From NCBI GenBank assembly GCA_036939755.1, contig JALLAZ010000267.1, positions 1 through 18,242 on the forward strand: a stretch of 18,242 nt of DNA. The letters are read 5' to 3'. Each line of letters opens with the position of its first letter. Within the stretch, counting starts at the first letter, position 1. The stretch comes from Stephanodiscus triporus. Its lineage: Eukaryota; Bacillariophyta; Thalassiosirophyceae; Thalassiosirales; Thalassiosiraceae. The notes below the pieces were generated by a model. The model saw nothing but the letters and a program-made list of their open reading frames with translations, was not told the origin of the DNA and did no database searches. Positions 16,255-18,242 of this stretch are shown piece by piece. Made by a program: the position numbers and the translations under genes.

Positions 16255-18051
16255 TCATACACCATGTTCAAGCAACTCGTGCGACCTTTTCTTCGACCCG
16301 ACCTGCTCCAGTAATGATGGCATGGCCCTCAAAAGTCGGTAGAAATGGCTGTCGTCTTGGGCCATCCAAGCAATGGCATGCGGCCGGACTCCCAAGTTCA
16401 TGTCCATGAAGGGCTGCATGTTGATTTCATGCCCACTCAAATGCGTCTTGATGATCTTGAGACGTGCTGCTCGGCTCGGAATGTTCTCTTCATTGAGTAA
16501 CAAAAGAGATCCTAGATCTTCAGGCAGCGGGGTACGATTGCAACTGAGTCTCTCAAGGGTATGGTTCGAGTTGAACGTGTTCAGGATGTTCGAATTGTTG
16601 CACAAAATGCGGGTCATAGCCACATATCCGTCGGAGGTGACAGAATTGATTTCGCCGGTGTCATTGGCAAAATACAGCTCCCTTAGCCTGTTGTTTGTAG
16701 ACAAAGCTTGCGCAAACGAAATCACTACTTCGTCGTTGATGGAATTGCGTCTTAAATCCAGAGACTCCAACGCTGAATTGGGATGGCGTAGAACGGCCGA
16801 GAAAGCCACCCATCCTGCGGGAGTAACATGTGTACTGTGTTGAAGGTCCAGCTTGCTGAGTTTGCTATTGTTGGCCAAAGCAATAGCGAGGGCAAATATT
16901 GCCTCGTCGGTAAAGGAATTAAAGCGCAGATTCAACTTTTCCAACACTGAATTGGGATCCCGTAGAAGCTGAAAGATAGCATTCCAGCCTGCATCAGTGA
17001 TACCGGCCGTACCCGGTCCTCCCTGTAGGCAATTTAGAGTCAAGGTATCGAGAGTGGTATTGTGGCGCAGCAGCGCATTCGACAGCGAGAGTGCAACTGC
17101 GTCATTGAAATTATGGTAGCCGCACAAGTACAGCTTCTCCAATTTACACGTTGACCTCTGCAAAGAAGAGAAAATAGCCTGCCACCCGATTTCCGTACCG
17201 TAGTGACGCGAAAAAGGAGAGGAGTTGATTCTAAGCTCCGTTAGCGTGGTATTTTTGGCAAGACCATTAGCGAATATACTAGTCGCTTCATCATCAATTG
17301 TGTTCTCGTCAAGAGCAAGTGTCATGAGATTTGATCTTGGATTCTGAAGTAGTGATGCCAGTGCGGTACAATCCTTCGTCCTCAATTCACCAACTATAAG
17401 TGTGAGCTTCATCAAACCAGTGTGACCAATTAGTGCATCAATGACATTGTCTACACCTTCACCATACTCCTCATCACATTCATCGATAAGATGGAATTCT
17501 TTTAGAGAATGAAATCTTCGAAAAGCTGAAGCCATCACAGGACAGCTCCCCCTATAACACCCGCAATCCTCCACCACCAGGCATTGAAGTGCTTCACTGC
17601 TGGCAAAAAATGGGGTCAATACATTCCATATTTCTTTGTTGTAGAGGTTCACAGTAGTAAAGCTCAATTTTTGGATGGATCGATTCAATGCTAAGCCAGG
17701 AAGGAAACGTAGGAAGCCGAAATCATGTATAGTGCTCCGATCAATATTATCCCTGCCAATATTGAAGAATGATACTTCTTTCAAGGTCGTGTTCCTCCCG
17801 ATTGCTCTTCCAAAGCCCTCCCAATCTCCACCGGGGACTAGGTAGTCAAAGTCCGCGAAGTCCTCCTCCTCGTCAGTAAAATGCCCAACCGCCAATTCTG
17901 TGAGCGTGGGATCGTTGCTCTCGATCCTGCGCATCTCTGCAGCTTGTCGTTCAGCATATTCATCGTCATCGTCATCGTCATCTTCTTCAAATGCTGCCTC
18001 GTCGCTGTCATCAACTCCGTCGTCGTTTTCATTGTCGCCATCGAAAAACAT
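16255..18051 (-). CDS. RNI-type leucine-rich repeat protein
   Basis: 598 residues, single exon, no signal peptide or membrane segment. It is probably cytoplasmic or nuclear and makes protein-protein contacts. Residues 1-65 are strongly acidic (Asp run at 24-30). LRRs of the ribonuclease-inhibitor class begin near 75. Residues 238-485 form four super-repeats of 62, 66, 58 and 62 residues. Each pairs an L..L.L..N...DE....A.AL..N..L..L.L unit with a G(W/Y).A(I/F/M)...L unit. At DNA level, two units share CTGAATTGGGAT at 16773 and 16947, exactly 174 bp apart. The tail (about 486-598) includes a VRPHAIAWMAQ segment. Such LRR proteins form large families in centric diatoms. Specific function unknown. 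Confidence 0.85.
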   Translation of the reverse strand: MFFDGDNENDDGVDDSDEAAFEEDDDDDDDEYAERQAAEMRRIESNDPTLTELAVGHFTDEEEDFADFDYLVPGGDWEGFGRAIGRNTTLKEVSFFNIGRDNIDRSTIHDFGFLRFLPGLALNRSIQKLSFTTVNLYNKEIWNVLTPFFASSEALQCLVVEDCGCYRGSCPVMASAFRRFHSLKEFHLIDECDEEYGEGVDNVIDALIGHTGLMKLTLIVGELRTKDCTALASLLQNPRSNLMTLALDENTIDDEATSIFANGLAKNTTLTELRINSSPFSRHYGTEIGWQAIFSSLQRSTCKLEKLYLCGYHNFNDAVALSLSNALLRHNTTLDTLTLNCLQGGPGTAGITDAGWNAIFQLLRDPNSVLEKLNLRFNSFTDEAIFALAIALANNSKLSKLDLQHSTHVTPAGWVAFSAVLRHPNSALESLDLRRNSINDEVVISFAQALSTNNRLRELYFANDTGEINSVTSDGYVAMTRILCNNSNILNTFNSNHTLERLSCNRTPLPEDLGSLLLLNEENIPSRAARLKIIKTHLSGHEINMQPFMDMNLGVRPHAIAWMAQDDSHFYRLLRAMPSLLEQVGSKKRSHELLEHGV

Positions 18052-18242
18052 TTCTTCGATCCTCGTTGTTTGGACAGCGGCTTCAGCGCTTTTGTTACCT
18101 ACCTGTCGTCATTTTTATTTGGGCGGGACAGGCAAAATAAGATATGTTGTGCGAAATTAGAAAGGGGTTGACTATTATGTCCTCCATCTGGAAGAAACCA
18201 GAAAAAAATATTTTCAGGGGGGAAAGGGGGCCGTGGCCCCCC
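18052..18242. other. Upstream region of the LRR gene and window edge
   Basis: 191 bp containing the presumed promoter of the minus-strand LRR gene. At the edge, GGGGGCC (18226-18232) pairs with GGCCCCC (18235-18241) around a 2-nt loop, making a GC hairpin. The last bases may be the start of a dispersed repeat cut by the window boundary. Confidence 0.35.

Noticed and set aside
1..18242. CRISPR array, phage, integron or bacterial operon structure
   Set aside because: No spaced direct repeats, no Shine-Dalgarno-linked operons; introns and a Pol III tRNA show this is eukaryotic nuclear DNA.

Overview
This is a nuclear eukaryotic window with short GT-AG introns (76-92 nt in the best-resolved gene), an Asp/Arg-rich GC-heavy coding style, and a diatom-like leucine-rich-repeat protein. 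The best guess is a stramenopile, probably a centric diatom. That placement is an inference from gene style, not from a marker gene.

Layout. Positions 1-1140 are non-coding and repeat-laden: inverted repeats, a 27-bp tandem repeat and a foldback cluster of TACCG/CGGTA. A tRNA-Lys(CUU) follows on the minus strand (1141-1213). A six-exon Cu(I)-transporting P1B-1 ATPase runs on the plus strand (1367-5394); it carries two intact and one degenerate metal-binding domain and an unusual cysteine-rich tail. An uncharacterised minus-strand gene with an internal 40-residue tandem repeat (about 5489-6442) faces it. A small basic coiled-coil-like ORF follows (plus, 6600-6965). Next comes a large minus-strand gene for anaphase-promoting complex subunit 5 (7205-10851), which needs one short intron to join its two frames. 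It is divergent from a plus-strand ABC transporter of the ABCD/SbmA-like type (11174-13507), with 322 bp between them. About 1.2 kb with no convincing complete gene follows. Then comes a plus-strand protein (14720-15865) whose C-terminal third holds two copies of a motif resembling helix 1-helix 2 of histone H3. The window closes with a minus-strand RNI-type LRR protein (16255-18051).

The genes do not form an obvious pathway: copper export, cell-cycle ubiquitin ligation, membrane transport and two proteins of unknown role sit side by side, as is usual in a compact protist genome. The items most worth follow-up are the H3-like half-fold repeat protein, the metallothionein-like tail on the copper pump, the GTAC-cored inverted repeat upstream of that pump, and the tandem-repeat hypothetical gene. 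No mobile-element protein, CRISPR array or virus gene was recognised.
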